Shown here: one piece after another, positions 34,304-42,958 of the stretch
Layout: the number at the start of each line of letters is the position of its first letter
Numbering within the stretch: position 1 is the stretch's first letter
From: Mycobacterium gordonae
GTDB lineage: Bacteria; Actinomycetota; Actinomycetes; Mycobacteriales; Mycobacteriaceae
Length of the DNA: 64,000 nucleotides
NCBI RefSeq assembly: GCF_017086405.1
Contig: NZ_CP070973.1
Location: 5,178,739 to 5,242,738 of the forward strand
Reading direction: 5' to 3'
The notes under the pieces: model-generated
Seen by the model: the letters and a program-made list of their open reading frames with translations, nothing else
The model's database searches: none
Told to the model about the DNA's origin: nothing
Translations under genes and position numbers: made by a program

Positions 34304-35782
34304 CTAATTCGGCGCGCGCAGCGACATGATCGTCTGGTGGTCGTAGTCGATTTCCACCAGCCCACTGCCGATCTTCGAGATCAGCACCTTGCCCGTTATC
34401 TCCCATAAGGTTTGGCACGTCGCGACGTCCACCGCCGCGAAAGCCTCGTCGGCGCCGCCACGCAGGGCAACGACCACGTTCCCGTCAGAGCCGACGTACG
34501 ACACACCCAGTTGCATGGCACAGGCCGGCCCCGGTGCTCCGGTCAACAAATCCCATGACTGCCAGGTCTCGTCACTACCGTGGGTTGCTGCCTTTCTGAC
34601 ATAGACCTTGGTGCCGATGGTTCTGAATTCCTCGGCCAAGCCCCGCGCCGGGACGTCGATGAGTAGCTTGCCCGCAGCTGTGTAGAACTGAAATGTGGAT
34701 CCGACCAGCAGCGTCGGCATTGCCGGATTCGATCGCGGGAAGCTGCGTTCGGAGTCCTGCCGTGCCACCTGCCGCCCCGCGGTGTCGTACATCAGGGTGC
34801 CGGTAACGGCTCCCGAGTCGAATTGGTAGACGAAACCGCCGTGGTAAACCTCAGCCTCTTCCAACCTGGTGCCGGCGGGCACACCGGGCGTCAGGTCTGT
34901 GCCGTCGATGACCGAGAACACACGGGACCCGCGCTCGTCACCGGGAGCGGTCGGCGCTTGCACCGCCAGCGTCAGCGGCGGGATGTCAGATCCTCTGGTG
35001 ACGGGGGTGGCCACCTGGCCACTACCCGGAACAAACCAGGTCAGCTCGGCTCGTTTGCCGACTCCGTAAACCCCCTTGCCCGGGGTTGCTGCCAGCAGAT
35101 AGGTCTGGCCGAGGTCGTTGCCCACCGCCGACAACTGTGTGCCGCCACCCCTTTTCGGATTCAGTGTGTTGGCTCCGCTGAAGGACACCGTGCCATGGTC
35201 GAGGTCGATCACCCACGCGGTGGGCGGCGGAAAGTCCTGCTCGATCGTCTCGTCCGGGGCGCGGGTGGTGCAGACAGCGACCGAGGGCCCGTTGCCGTAA
35301 CAGTTGTCACCCGATGAGTAGAACCCGGGCAGTGACAGCGGGGGAAACAACCGCGTGCCGGAGCTGGTGTCGATCCCATACAACCAGCCAACGGGGTCGA
35401 GGCACTTGCGGTCGCAGCCTTGGGCGGTGATGAAGTAGGCCTTATTGCCGTTGCTGGCGAACAACTTTCCCAGTTGAACTCCGGGCGGCAGACCGATGCC
35501 GGCCGCGGTGACCTGCCAGCCCTCAACCGGTTGCCGATTCAACGGGAACGACACCAGAAGGTCTTTCGGTGTGCCGATGGTCGGTGGCGCGGGAGGTGCG
35601 CTTCGCCCACCATCCCGGAACGGTCCCCACAAGACGGCGGACACCCCGCCGGCCGATACGGCCATTACCGCCGCGATCGCCGCGCCGATCCGCCACCGCC
35701 GTGATCGACGCGCGTGCTCTGCTGCCTGCGGACCCGGCTCGACCCAACGAAACCCACCCGGCGGCAACGACGAACCCGACAC
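34304..35782 (-). CDS. Membrane-anchored beta-propeller-like protein
   Basis: About 492 residues from GTG 35782. One transmembrane helix (~28-50) is followed by an exported beta-rich domain with propeller-like blades (VIDLDHGTVSFSGAN, CQTLWEITGKVLISK). Cys residues near GCDRKCLDP may form disulfides. An upstream ATG (35896) would overlap the preceding gene and add a Cys/Arg-rich tail, so the GTG is preferred. It is the last of three minus-strand genes; the first two also have a single membrane anchor. Role unknown. Confidence 0.65.
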   Translation of the reverse strand: MSGSSLPPGGFRWVEPGPQAAEHARRSRRWRIGAAIAAVMAVSAGGVSAVLWGPFRDGGRSAPPAPPTIGTPKDLLVSFPLNRQPVEGWQVTAAGIGLPPGVQLGKLFASNGNKAYFITAQGCDRKCLDPVGWLYGIDTSSGTRLFPPLSLPGFYSSGDNCYGNGPSVAVCTTRAPDETIEQDFPPPTAWVIDLDHGTVSFSGANTLNPKRGGGTQLSAVGNDLGQTYLLAATPGKGVYGVGKRAELTWFVPGSGQVATPVTRGSDIPPLTLAVQAPTAPGDERGSRVFSVIDGTDLTPGVPAGTRLEEAEVYHGGFVYQFDSGAVTGTLMYDTAGRQVARQDSERSFPRSNPAMPTLLVGSTFQFYTAAGKLLIDVPARGLAEEFRTIGTKVYVRKAATHGSDETWQSWDLLTGAPGPACAMQLGVSYVGSDGNVVVALRGGADEAFAAVDVATCQTLWEITGKVLISKIGSGLVEIDYDHQTIMSLRAPN

Positions 35783-35822
35783 CCTCACCAGCCTTTCCGC
35801 GCGGCCCACGCAGCCGAGCTGA

Positions 35823-36368
35823 TCACGGCACCGGAGCCGCGACGATCCGGCATACCCGCAACTCACCGTCACGTACGCCGAGCACGTACCGCTCACTGAC
35901 GCCGTTGGTGTAGTGGGTGTTCAACGTCCACAGGTCGCCATGCCGCTCGAAGGCGCCGGTGGTGGCGACCTCAATCCGCGGCGGAGCCGGTCGGTGGTTT
36001 CGCACGTCGTCGACCTCGACGCTCACCGTGCCGACATTGTCCGGACAGGTCAGCGCCACCAGGTTGGCCAGGTTACGGTTGTTGCGTTCACGCAGCCACG
36101 CTCGAACCGTCGTCTCGGCGGCGTCGTTCGCCTCCGACTGCGTCATCGAGTCGCTGACCAGCAGCGGCCGCAACGTGGCGCGCTCACCCCGCTCGCGACC
36201 GACGATCGCGACGACAAGCACCGCAACCGAAGCGGCCGCGGCCAATGCCCACCACCACACGGTCCTCCGCCTACCCGGTCGCGCAGCGATTTCATGTTGC
36301 GGCGCGCAAGTTTTCGCCGCCAACGGATCCAATCCCGTTGTGCCAGTTGCGTTCTCGTCGACGGCCAT
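35823..36368 (-). CDS. Single-pass membrane protein with Mce-associated/lumazine-binding-like domain
   Basis: 181 residues. One transmembrane helix (~37-57) precedes an exported domain of NTF2/DUF4878-like character: AETTVRAWLRERNNRNLANL, then VSVEVDDVRNH and TNGVSERYVLGVRDGELRV. Such domains follow membrane anchors in many mycobacterial Mce-associated and ESX-linked proteins. Directly abuts the upstream gene, whose stop is the three bases next to this ATG. Function unknown. Confidence 0.6.
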   Translation of the reverse strand: MAVDENATGTTGLDPLAAKTCAPQHEIAARPGRRRTVWWWALAAAASVAVLVVAIVGRERGERATLRPLLVSDSMTQSEANDAAETTVRAWLRERNNRNLANLVALTCPDNVGTVSVEVDDVRNHRPAPPRIEVATTGAFERHGDLWTLNTHYTNGVSERYVLGVRDGELRVCRIVAAPVP

Positions 36369-37208
36369 CTAGCCTCCGTCCCTCGGCGGCAGCGCCACAT
36401 CGCAGATCTTCAGCTCATCGCCTTCGCTCGCCAGCGTCACGGTTTCGTGAAAGAAACCGCCATTGGCCTGCGCCTCCTCGACTTGACGCTTAGTCCGCTC
36501 ATCCAGCGGACGGATCCGCACCGGCACTTTCACGACCACCGTCGCGCCGTTATCCCTGAATTCGCTGATCGCGTCGGGGAAAACCAGGCCCTGGTCCTGT
36601 CCGTAGTGGGAGGTCGTGTCGATCCAGTCCGTCACCGCCTTGGCCGGGTGGACGCATGCCAGTCGGCGCATCCGCGCCGCGTCACCGTGATTCTCTGCGT
36701 CGTACCACTGCACCACCGACCGCCACGCCTGCTGCGCCCGAGCGGACGGCTCCGGCACTTTGATCACGGTGAGCCGCGCGGGTTCCGACCACCGCCACCC
36801 GACCGCGAACACCGCGGCCGCGGCGGCCAGACAACCAACGGTGATCACCGCCAGCAGTCGCTGAGTCCAGCGGCGCACCGGCGTCGCGGCAGCTGCGTCC
36901 GATGCATCGGTGCGCGCGAAGATCGTCCCGTCGGCGCCACATTGAATCTCCAACCGCCGCCACACCGCCCCGCTGGCCACGGCCAGGCGATGGTATTCGT
37001 TGAGGGCTTCGACCGCATCGGCCGGTACGGACAGTGACACCGTCCCGGTGTCCGAGGTCACCGTCGCCGTGACCACCGACGGCGCCGCCGCGAACTCGAC
37101 CCGCAGTCGCCTCCAGCCCGTCGGCGCTTCGCCGATCAACAAGCTGAGGGCTTTCTCCACCAGGCGCCGATCGCCTGCGGCTCCCCCGTCAGCGGCGGCG
37201 ACATTCAC
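36369..37208 (-). CDS. Membrane protein with YezG-like N-terminus and exported NTF2-like domain
   Basis: About 279 residues from GTG 37208; a TTG at 37214 is an alternative. Residues ~10-100 are cytosolic and resemble YezG/DUF600-type immunity folds (GWRRLRVEFAAAP, then WRRLEIQCGADGTIFARTD). A transmembrane helix lies at ~120-140, and the exported part (~150-279) is NTF2-like (AWRSVVQWYDAENHGDAARM). First gene of the minus-strand trio. The mix of an immunity-like cytosolic module and a membrane anchor is unusual. Function unknown. Confidence 0.58.
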   Translation of the reverse strand: MNVAAADGGAAGDRRLVEKALSLLIGEAPTGWRRLRVEFAAAPSVVTATVTSDTGTVSLSVPADAVEALNEYHRLAVASGAVWRRLEIQCGADGTIFARTDASDAAAATPVRRWTQRLLAVITVGCLAAAAAVFAVGWRWSEPARLTVIKVPEPSARAQQAWRSVVQWYDAENHGDAARMRRLACVHPAKAVTDWIDTTSHYGQDQGLVFPDAISEFRDNGATVVVKVPVRIRPLDERTKRQVEEAQANGGFFHETVTLASEGDELKICDVALPPRDGG

Positions 37209-37217
37209 GGGCAAAGC

Positions 37218-37489
37218 CTATCGAACTGGCGGGCCAGCCGAGCCCAGCACTTCCGCACCGCCGGCGGTCCGTTCGAGCAGCACGATGTCGCGGCGACCGG
37301 ACTGATTGAGCACCCACACCATCCTCGAGATGTCGAATCTTGGGTGCGGCAACACTGTTCGGAAGGGACGATCGCCGAGCACCTGCGCTGCGCGGCCGCC
37401 ACCGGCCCCGTCTGCACGCCGGACTGCGGGCGTACCCCGATCTCGACCGGGTCGGCACGGACCACGAGGGCGAGCACGACCCGGGACAC
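37218..37489 (-). pseudogene. Frameshifted small gene remnant
   Basis: Two good coding stretches lie in different frames. Upstream from GTG 37489: VSRVVLALVVRADPVEIGVR, ending around VAAAQ. Then, in the next frame, VLGDRPFRTVLPHPRFDISR and onward to DIVLLERTAGGAEVLG, stopping with TAG at 37218. The second stretch has strong coding character but no start. A single indel near 37380 would join them into a protein of about 90 residues. It lies 10 nt upstream of the next minus-strand gene. Could also be a sequencing error. Confidence 0.55.
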
Positions 37490-37921
37490 ATGACCCAGTC
37501 CACCAACATCTTTCGGAACATCAGGCCGTTGCGGTCACCCATGAACGATGGGGATGTCGAGCGGTGAGGCAGCAGCGCCCCGACCACCGGAATACCACCC
37601 CCTTGGCCGCACATCCCAAAATCGCCTGCGCGGCAACAAGTCCCCAGATCACCAGCGCACGGCGCCCAGCAGCGATCCACGCCGGCGCCACGGTGATCGC
37701 CCCCGCTCCCGTCCGCATGAACGACCAGAAGGGTCCCGAGGCCGGGCACCGCCGATTCGCCACAGCTTCGGCACCCCTGAGCGGTTGCAGCCCATGCGTC
37801 ACCTGCTCACCCCCGAGGAGATCCCACGAGAGGGCTGTCTACGCGGGTGACGATGCTGGTCGAGCCGCACGGTAATCTCATTCTCACAGCGTGTGCCACG
37901 TCCAGGAACAGGAGACCGCCC
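37490..37921. other. Gene-poor junction between ESX locus and catabolic region
   Basis: About 430 nt with no convincing gene. A 93-codon minus frame at 37521-37802 contains a hydrophobic stretch (ALVIWGLVAAQAILGC) and may be the relic of a membrane protein. The last ~70 nt include the upstream region and ribosome site of the TetR-fusion gene. Confidence 0.4.
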
Positions 37922-38962
37922 ATGGCCGGCCCCACCGATGAAGCCGAAGCTACCCGGGCCGACCGCTTCATCAAGACGGCGGTCGACATCCTCGGCGAGA
38001 CCGGGCGCACCGACTTCACCGTCCAGGAAGTCGTCGCCCGCTCCAAGACCTCGCTGCGTGCCTTCTACCAACATTTCGGCAGCAAGGATGAACTGCTCCT
38101 GGCACTGTTCGAGCGCACCATGGCCCAGGCGGCGCAGACCTGGCGCGCCGAAACCGTTGGCCTGGACAGCACCGCGGCCCTCAAGCTGATCATCGATCGG
38201 GTTGGGGCCCAACCGGAGTCCACGACCCAGGACAGCCTCAACCGTGCGCTGAGCCTGTACAACCAGAACCTGGCCGAGACCCGGCCCCGCGAGTACGCCC
38301 GGGTCCTTTCGCCGCTGCATCGACTGATGCGTGACATCATCGGGCAGGGCATCACCGAGGGTGTCTTCAACCCCGGGCTCGACGTCGGTACCGCCGCGGC
38401 GATCGTCATGCAGACGATGGTCGGCGCGCTCCGGTTGCATTGGCTAGGAACCGAATTGAACGGAACGCCGATCGATTCGGGCCAACTGTACGATTTCTGC
38501 AGCCGCGCGCTGGGCATCCGCGAGCGCGACGATCAGACACCGGATCCCACGCTGGCTGAACTGTTCGCACAGATCGGTCTGCGCCCGGCCAGCTTCCAGG
38601 ATGATCGATTCCAAGACGGCTTCGCGATGACGATGCCCGTCAGCCCGCAAGTGGTGAACACCTCGGGTGCACTGCAGGGCGGGCTGATCGCCACCCTGGC
38701 CGACGTGGCGGGCGGACAACTCGGTCTGCAGTACCTCCAACCGGGCACCGCCATGACGACCTCCGATCTCGTCATCCGGTATCTAAGGCCGATCAGGCAG
38801 GGCTCGGCGCTGGCCGTCCCGAAAGTCTTGCGGGCCGGCCGCCGGTCGCTGGTCATGCAGATCGATATCTACGGCGACAGCGGCACCGAGCTGGCGGCCA
38901 CCGCGACAGTGAATTTCGCCATCATCGGCAACCCGGACCCCGACGGCCCCACCGAACCTTGA
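37922..38962 (+). CDS. TetR-family regulator fused to a PaaI-like hot-dog thioesterase domain
   Basis: 346 residues. Residues ~10-60 are a TetR helix-turn-helix (FTVQEVVARSKTSLRAFYQH, FGSKDELL). A helical ligand-binding core covers ~60-205. Residues ~225-340 are a hot-dog thioesterase domain of the PaaI type (SGALQGGLIATLADVAGGQL, then VIRYLRPIRQGSALAVP). A fused enzyme domain suggests it senses and perhaps hydrolyses an acyl-CoA effector. ATG 37922 has AGGAG upstream; an earlier start would add 25 unlikely residues. A strong palindrome lies 20 nt after its stop, before the amidohydrolase gene. Confidence 0.85.
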   Translation: MAGPTDEAEATRADRFIKTAVDILGETGRTDFTVQEVVARSKTSLRAFYQHFGSKDELLLALFERTMAQAAQTWRAETVGLDSTAALKLIIDRVGAQPESTTQDSLNRALSLYNQNLAETRPREYARVLSPLHRLMRDIIGQGITEGVFNPGLDVGTAAAIVMQTMVGALRLHWLGTELNGTPIDSGQLYDFCSRALGIRERDDQTPDPTLAELFAQIGLRPASFQDDRFQDGFAMTMPVSPQVVNTSGALQGGLIATLADVAGGQLGLQYLQPGTAMTTSDLVIRYLRPIRQGSALAVPKVLRAGRRSLVMQIDIYGDSGTELAATATVNFAIIGNPDPDGPTEP

Positions 38963-38981
38963 CGCCCACCCCTTGCCCAGG

Positions 38982-39000
38982 GTGGTAACGTCATTACCAC
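38982..39000. promoter_or_regulatory. Candidate TetR operator, 7-5-7 palindrome
   Basis: GTGGTAA-CGTCA-TTACCAC is a perfect inverted repeat just upstream of the amidohydrolase start (39033) and downstream of the TetR-fusion gene. Its size and symmetry suit a TetR dimer, probably the neighbouring regulator. It is the clearest operator-like site in the window. Confidence 0.65.
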
Positions 39001-39032
39001 ACGATGAGATCATGACTTTACAGGAGATCGCT

Positions 39033-40238
39033 ATGCCGTCTCGCGAACTTTCCTTCCCTGTGTTCGACGCCGACAACCACATGTACGAGCCGCAGGAAGC
39101 GCTGACGAAATTCCTGCCGGACAACCGCAAGAGGGTCATCGACTACGTGCAAGTCCGCGGCCGTACCAAGATCGTGGTGCGCGGACACATCAGCGAGTAC
39201 ATCCCGAACCCGACCTTCGAGGTGGTGGCACGCCCCGGAGCGCAAGAGGACTACTTCCGCAACGGCGCACAGGGCAAGAGCTACCGCGAGATCCTCGGCG
39301 AGCCGATGAAGGCCATCCCCGCCTTCCGCGAACCGGGAGCGCGCCTGGAGGTCATGGACGAGCTGGGCATCGACTACGCCCTGATGTTCCCGACCCTGGC
39401 CAGCCTGGTCGAGGAGCGGATGAAGGACGACCCGGAGATGACCCACGACGTCATTCACGCGCTCAACCAGTGGATGTACGAGCAGTGGTCGTTCAACTAT
39501 CAGGACCGCATCTTCGCCACCCCGGTGATCACCCTGCCGATCGTCGAGCGGGCGCTCGAGGAGCTCGAATGGTGTCTCGAACGGGGTGCCCGCACCGTGC
39601 TGGTCCGGCCCGCACCCGTACCCGGCTACAAGGGCAGCCGGTCGTTCGGACTCGAGGAGTTCGACCCGTTCTGGCAGGCCTGCGTCAAAGCCGAACTGCC
39701 GGTGTCGATGCACGCCTCGGACAGCGGTTACTCGGAGTTCGCGAACGTGTGGGAACCCGGCGATGAGTTCCTGCCGTTCAAGCCGACCCCCTTCCGCAGC
39801 TTCGCGATGGGGCATCGGCCGATCCTGGACGCGATGGGTGCGCTGGTGTGCCACGGCGCGCTGTCCCGCAACCCCGAGTTGCGGATCCTGTCGATCGAGA
39901 ACGGCGCCGACTGGGTGCCGGACTTGTTCAAGGGCCTCAAGGGCGTCTACAAGAAGATGCCGCAGTCCTTCAGCGAAGACCCGGTGGAAGCCTTCAAACG
40001 CTGTGTCTACATCACCCCGTTCTGGGAGGACAGGTTCGCCGAGATCGTCAGGATGGTCGGAACCGACCGCGTGTTATTCGGCTCCGACTGGCCGCATCCC
40101 GAGGGGCTGAAGGACCCCATCTCCTTTGTGGACGAACTCACCGACTTCGACGAGGCCGACATCGCCAAGATCATGGGCGGCAACCTGATGAAGCTGATGA
40201 AAGTTTCGGCATCGGCCAGAAAGCCGGTGTCGGCCTGA
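39033..40238 (+). CDS. Amidohydrolase-2 family protein (decarboxylase/hydrolase type)
   Basis: 401 residues, TIM-barrel metal-dependent hydrolase of the ACMSD/amidohydrolase_2 type. Landmarks are FDADNHMYEP at the N-terminus (D-x-D-x-H metal site), VSMHASDSGY in the middle, SIENGADW, and FGSDWPHPEG with the late metal Asp. The ATG at 39033 follows AGGAG; in-frame starts at 38973 and 39012 lie in or next to the operator. Family members hydrolyse or decarboxylate ring or keto-acid intermediates; the substrate here is unknown. Probably controlled by the upstream palindrome. Confidence 0.8.
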   Translation: MPSRELSFPVFDADNHMYEPQEALTKFLPDNRKRVIDYVQVRGRTKIVVRGHISEYIPNPTFEVVARPGAQEDYFRNGAQGKSYREILGEPMKAIPAFREPGARLEVMDELGIDYALMFPTLASLVEERMKDDPEMTHDVIHALNQWMYEQWSFNYQDRIFATPVITLPIVERALEELEWCLERGARTVLVRPAPVPGYKGSRSFGLEEFDPFWQACVKAELPVSMHASDSGYSEFANVWEPGDEFLPFKPTPFRSFAMGHRPILDAMGALVCHGALSRNPELRILSIENGADWVPDLFKGLKGVYKKMPQSFSEDPVEAFKRCVYITPFWEDRFAEIVRMVGTDRVLFGSDWPHPEGLKDPISFVDELTDFDEADIAKIMGGNLMKLMKVSASARKPVSA

Positions 40239-40419
40239 CTTTCGGCGTCGGGGCGTCGGCAATGACGGACACCGCCCGCCGGCGCTTTACCGATTCCGCA
40301 GTTTGGCCTAATCCGGCAACAGTTTCTGCTATACACAAGGCATCACTTTGTCTTCGGGCGCGCAGTGGACATTCCATCGGGGGGATTTTGCCGGCGCGGC
40401 TCTTTTTTGGGGGTGCACG

Positions 40420-40845
40420 ATGAACCTGGGTCCGTCCGACTCATTCTCTATCCCGGTGCCGTTGAGCGACCGGTTGTCCCTGGAGCTGGGTGAACCGAGC
40501 AGCACGTTGCGGGCCAGCACGGTGCGCAGCGGCCCGGCGGTGGTCATCCGTGCCGGCGGCGAAGTCGACGCAGCCAATGAACACACCTGGCAGGGCCTGC
40601 TCGCCGAGGCTTCGGCGATGGCCGCCCGGCCCGGACCGCTGGTCGTCGATGTCACCGGACTGGATTTCATGGGCTGCTGCGCGTTCGCCGTGCTGGCCGA
40701 CGAAGCGGAACAGTGCCGCCGCCGCGGCATCACGCTGCGATTGGTCAGCAGCGACCCCGCCATCGCCCGCATCGTGTCCGCTTGTGGTTTCGGCCAGGTG
40801 CTACCCGTTCACCCCACGACCGAATCGGCGCTGTCCGCGGCATAG
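40420..40845 (+). CDS. rsfA: Anti-anti-sigma factor RsfA (STAS domain)
   Basis: 141 residues, STAS domain from ~30. The segments GEVDAANEHTWQ, GLDFMGCCAFAVLADEAEQC and HPTTESALSA match M. tuberculosis RsfA (Rv1365c). The usual phosphorylatable Ser is replaced (F-M-G-C-C). RsfA is instead redox-controlled through cysteines, and the expected ones are here (Cys86/87 and Cys122). RsfA frees SigF by binding its anti-sigma factor UsfX/RsbW. Next to the Rv1364c-like gene, as in M. tuberculosis. The start is chosen at the ATG preceded by GGGGG. Confidence 0.9.
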   Translation: MNLGPSDSFSIPVPLSDRLSLELGEPSSTLRASTVRSGPAVVIRAGGEVDAANEHTWQGLLAEASAMAARPGPLVVDVTGLDFMGCCAFAVLADEAEQCRRRGITLRLVSSDPAIARIVSACGFGQVLPVHPTTESALSAA

Positions 40846-40985
40846 CTCGGGCGGTTGTCCCGCGACTCAATAATTTTGGTGCCTGGTGCCTGTGCCGCAC
40901 ATTGCTAGTCTGGTTGTTGTTGCTTGACGTTGACGTCAACGCACCCGACTTGTTTGCTTCATCGGTCCGCGGGAGGTACGGCCAT

Positions 40986-42950
40986 ATGTCGGCCGAGATG
41001 GACTGGGATGACGCGGTGGGCACGGCAGATGACGTGCGGCGCATCTTCGAGAACATCCCTGCCATGGTGGTCGGCCTGGACGGGCCAGATCACCGCTTCA
41101 TAGCGGTCAACGCCGCCTTCCGCGCCTTCAATCCAGCGTTGAACACTGTAGGCAAGACGGCCAAAGAAATCTATCCGGAGCTGGAAGGCCAACAGATCTA
41201 CGACATGTTCGACCGGGTGTATCACACCGGTGAGTCACAGTCGGGATCTGAGTGGCGCCTTCAGGTCGACCTGCAGGGTTCCGGTCTCGAGGAGCGGTAT
41301 TTCGACTTTCTTGTCACGCCCCGACGCGCCTCGGACGGATCCATCGAGGGTGTGCAGGTGCTCTTCGAAGAAGTGACCGCCCGGGTGCAGGCACGGCTCG
41401 CCGCCGAAGCCCGCGTCGAAGAACTTTCCAAGCGGTACCGCGACGTACGCGACTCGGCGATTCTTATGCAGAAGACTTTGTTGGCGCCGTCGGTTCCGCT
41501 GGTTCCCGGCGCCGACATTGCCGCTGAATACTTGGTCGCGGCAGAGGACACCGCCGCCGGCGGCGACTGGTTCGACGCGCTGCCGCTCGGCGACCGCCTG
41601 GTGCTCGTCGTCGGCGACGTCGTCGGCCATGGTGTCGAAGCCGCGGCGGTGATGTCGCAGCTGCGCACCGCGCTGCGGATGCAGCTCACCGCAGGCCAGA
41701 GCATCGTCGCAGCGCTCGAGGCGCTCGACGATTTTCACGAGCATGTGCCCGGATCGAAATCCGCCACCATCTGTCTCGCCTCGCTGGACCTGACCACAGG
41801 TGAATTCCAGTACATCACCGCCGGACACCCGCCGCCGCTGATCGTCACCGCCGATGCCAGCGCGCGGTATGTGCAACCGTCGGGCGGCGGCCCGTTGGGC
41901 AGCGGCGCCGGGTTCCCGGTTCGCTCCAAGACCCTCGACGTCGGGGACGCCGTTCTGCTGTACAGCGACGGCCTGATCGAGCGTCCGGGCCGGCCGCTGA
42001 TGGCCAGCACCGCCGAGTTCGCGGACCTGGCGGGCAGTATCGCCGCCGGCACCAGGGGCTTCGTACTCGATTCACCCGCGCGTCCCATCGACCGGCTTTG
42101 TTCGGAGACACTCGAATTACTCTTGCGCTCAACGGGTTACAGCGACGACGTGACCTTACTGGCGGTGCAGCGCCGGACCCCGACGCCACCGTTGTACATC
42201 ATGACGGACGCGACGATCCATGCCGCCCGGGGGATCCGGGCCAAATTGCGTGAATGGCTTTCCGAGATCGGCGCGGATTCGGCCGACGTCTCCGATGTGG
42301 TGCACGCGATCTCCGAATTCGTCGAGAACGCGGTCGAGCACGGTTACGGCACCGAGGTCACCGACGGGCTCATCGTTGAGGCGTCGTTGGGTGGCGACGG
42401 CCTGCTGCGTGCCTCGGTGATCGACCGTGGGGAATGGAAGGACCATCGCGATGGCGAGAAAGGCCGCGGGCGCGGCCTGGCGATGGCCGAGGCGCTGGTG
42501 ACCGAATCGCATGTCACACACAGCCTGGACGGCACTACCGCCACGCTCAGCCACCGGCTCACGCGACCGGTGAACTTCGTCATCGACCCGGTGGCCAACC
42601 GGATCGCCCACCCGCGGGAGATAGACAGCGAGTTCGTCTCGCTGGTGACCGAGAGCGGTCGCATCGTGGTACGCGGCGAGGTCGACTCCAATACCGCCTC
42701 CACCCTCGATCGTCAGATAGCGGTCGAGAGCCGTTCCGGCATAGCCTCTTTGATGATCGACCTGAGCGCTGTCACCCACCTCGGCTCGGCGGGGGTCAGC
42801 GCCCTGGCCGCCGCGCGGGAGCGCGCCCGCAAACAGGGCGGCGAGTGCGTGCTGGTGGCGCCGCCGGGAAGCCCCGCGCACCATGTGTTGTCGCTGGTTC
42901 AGATTCCGGTCGTCAGCGGAGACTCCGAGGACATCCTCGTCGAAGACTGA
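40986..42950 (+). CDS. Rv1364c-like multidomain sigma-factor regulator: PAS, PP2C phosphatase, anti-sigma kinase, STAS
   Basis: 654 residues, almost the length of M. tuberculosis Rv1364c. Order: PAS sensor (~15-130), SpoIIE/RsbU-type PP2C phosphatase (~165-375, with GGDWFDALPLGDR and VVGDVVGHG), RsbW-type ATPase (~395-520, EFVENAVEHGYG) and STAS (~545-650, THLGSAGVSAL, which keeps its Ser). All parts of a partner-switching stress pathway sit in one chain, linked in M. tuberculosis to SigF control. GGGAGG precedes ATG 40986. It follows rsfA by 140 nt. Confidence 0.92.
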   Translation: MSAEMDWDDAVGTADDVRRIFENIPAMVVGLDGPDHRFIAVNAAFRAFNPALNTVGKTAKEIYPELEGQQIYDMFDRVYHTGESQSGSEWRLQVDLQGSGLEERYFDFLVTPRRASDGSIEGVQVLFEEVTARVQARLAAEARVEELSKRYRDVRDSAILMQKTLLAPSVPLVPGADIAAEYLVAAEDTAAGGDWFDALPLGDRLVLVVGDVVGHGVEAAAVMSQLRTALRMQLTAGQSIVAALEALDDFHEHVPGSKSATICLASLDLTTGEFQYITAGHPPPLIVTADASARYVQPSGGGPLGSGAGFPVRSKTLDVGDAVLLYSDGLIERPGRPLMASTAEFADLAGSIAAGTRGFVLDSPARPIDRLCSETLELLLRSTGYSDDVTLLAVQRRTPTPPLYIMTDATIHAARGIRAKLREWLSEIGADSADVSDVVHAISEFVENAVEHGYGTEVTDGLIVEASLGGDGLLRASVIDRGEWKDHRDGEKGRGRGLAMAEALVTESHVTHSLDGTTATLSHRLTRPVNFVIDPVANRIAHPREIDSEFVSLVTESGRIVVRGEVDSNTASTLDRQIAVESRSGIASLMIDLSAVTHLGSAGVSALAAARERARKQGGECVLVAPPGSPAHHVLSLVQIPVVSGDSEDILVED

Positions 42951-42958
42951 CCGCGCGA

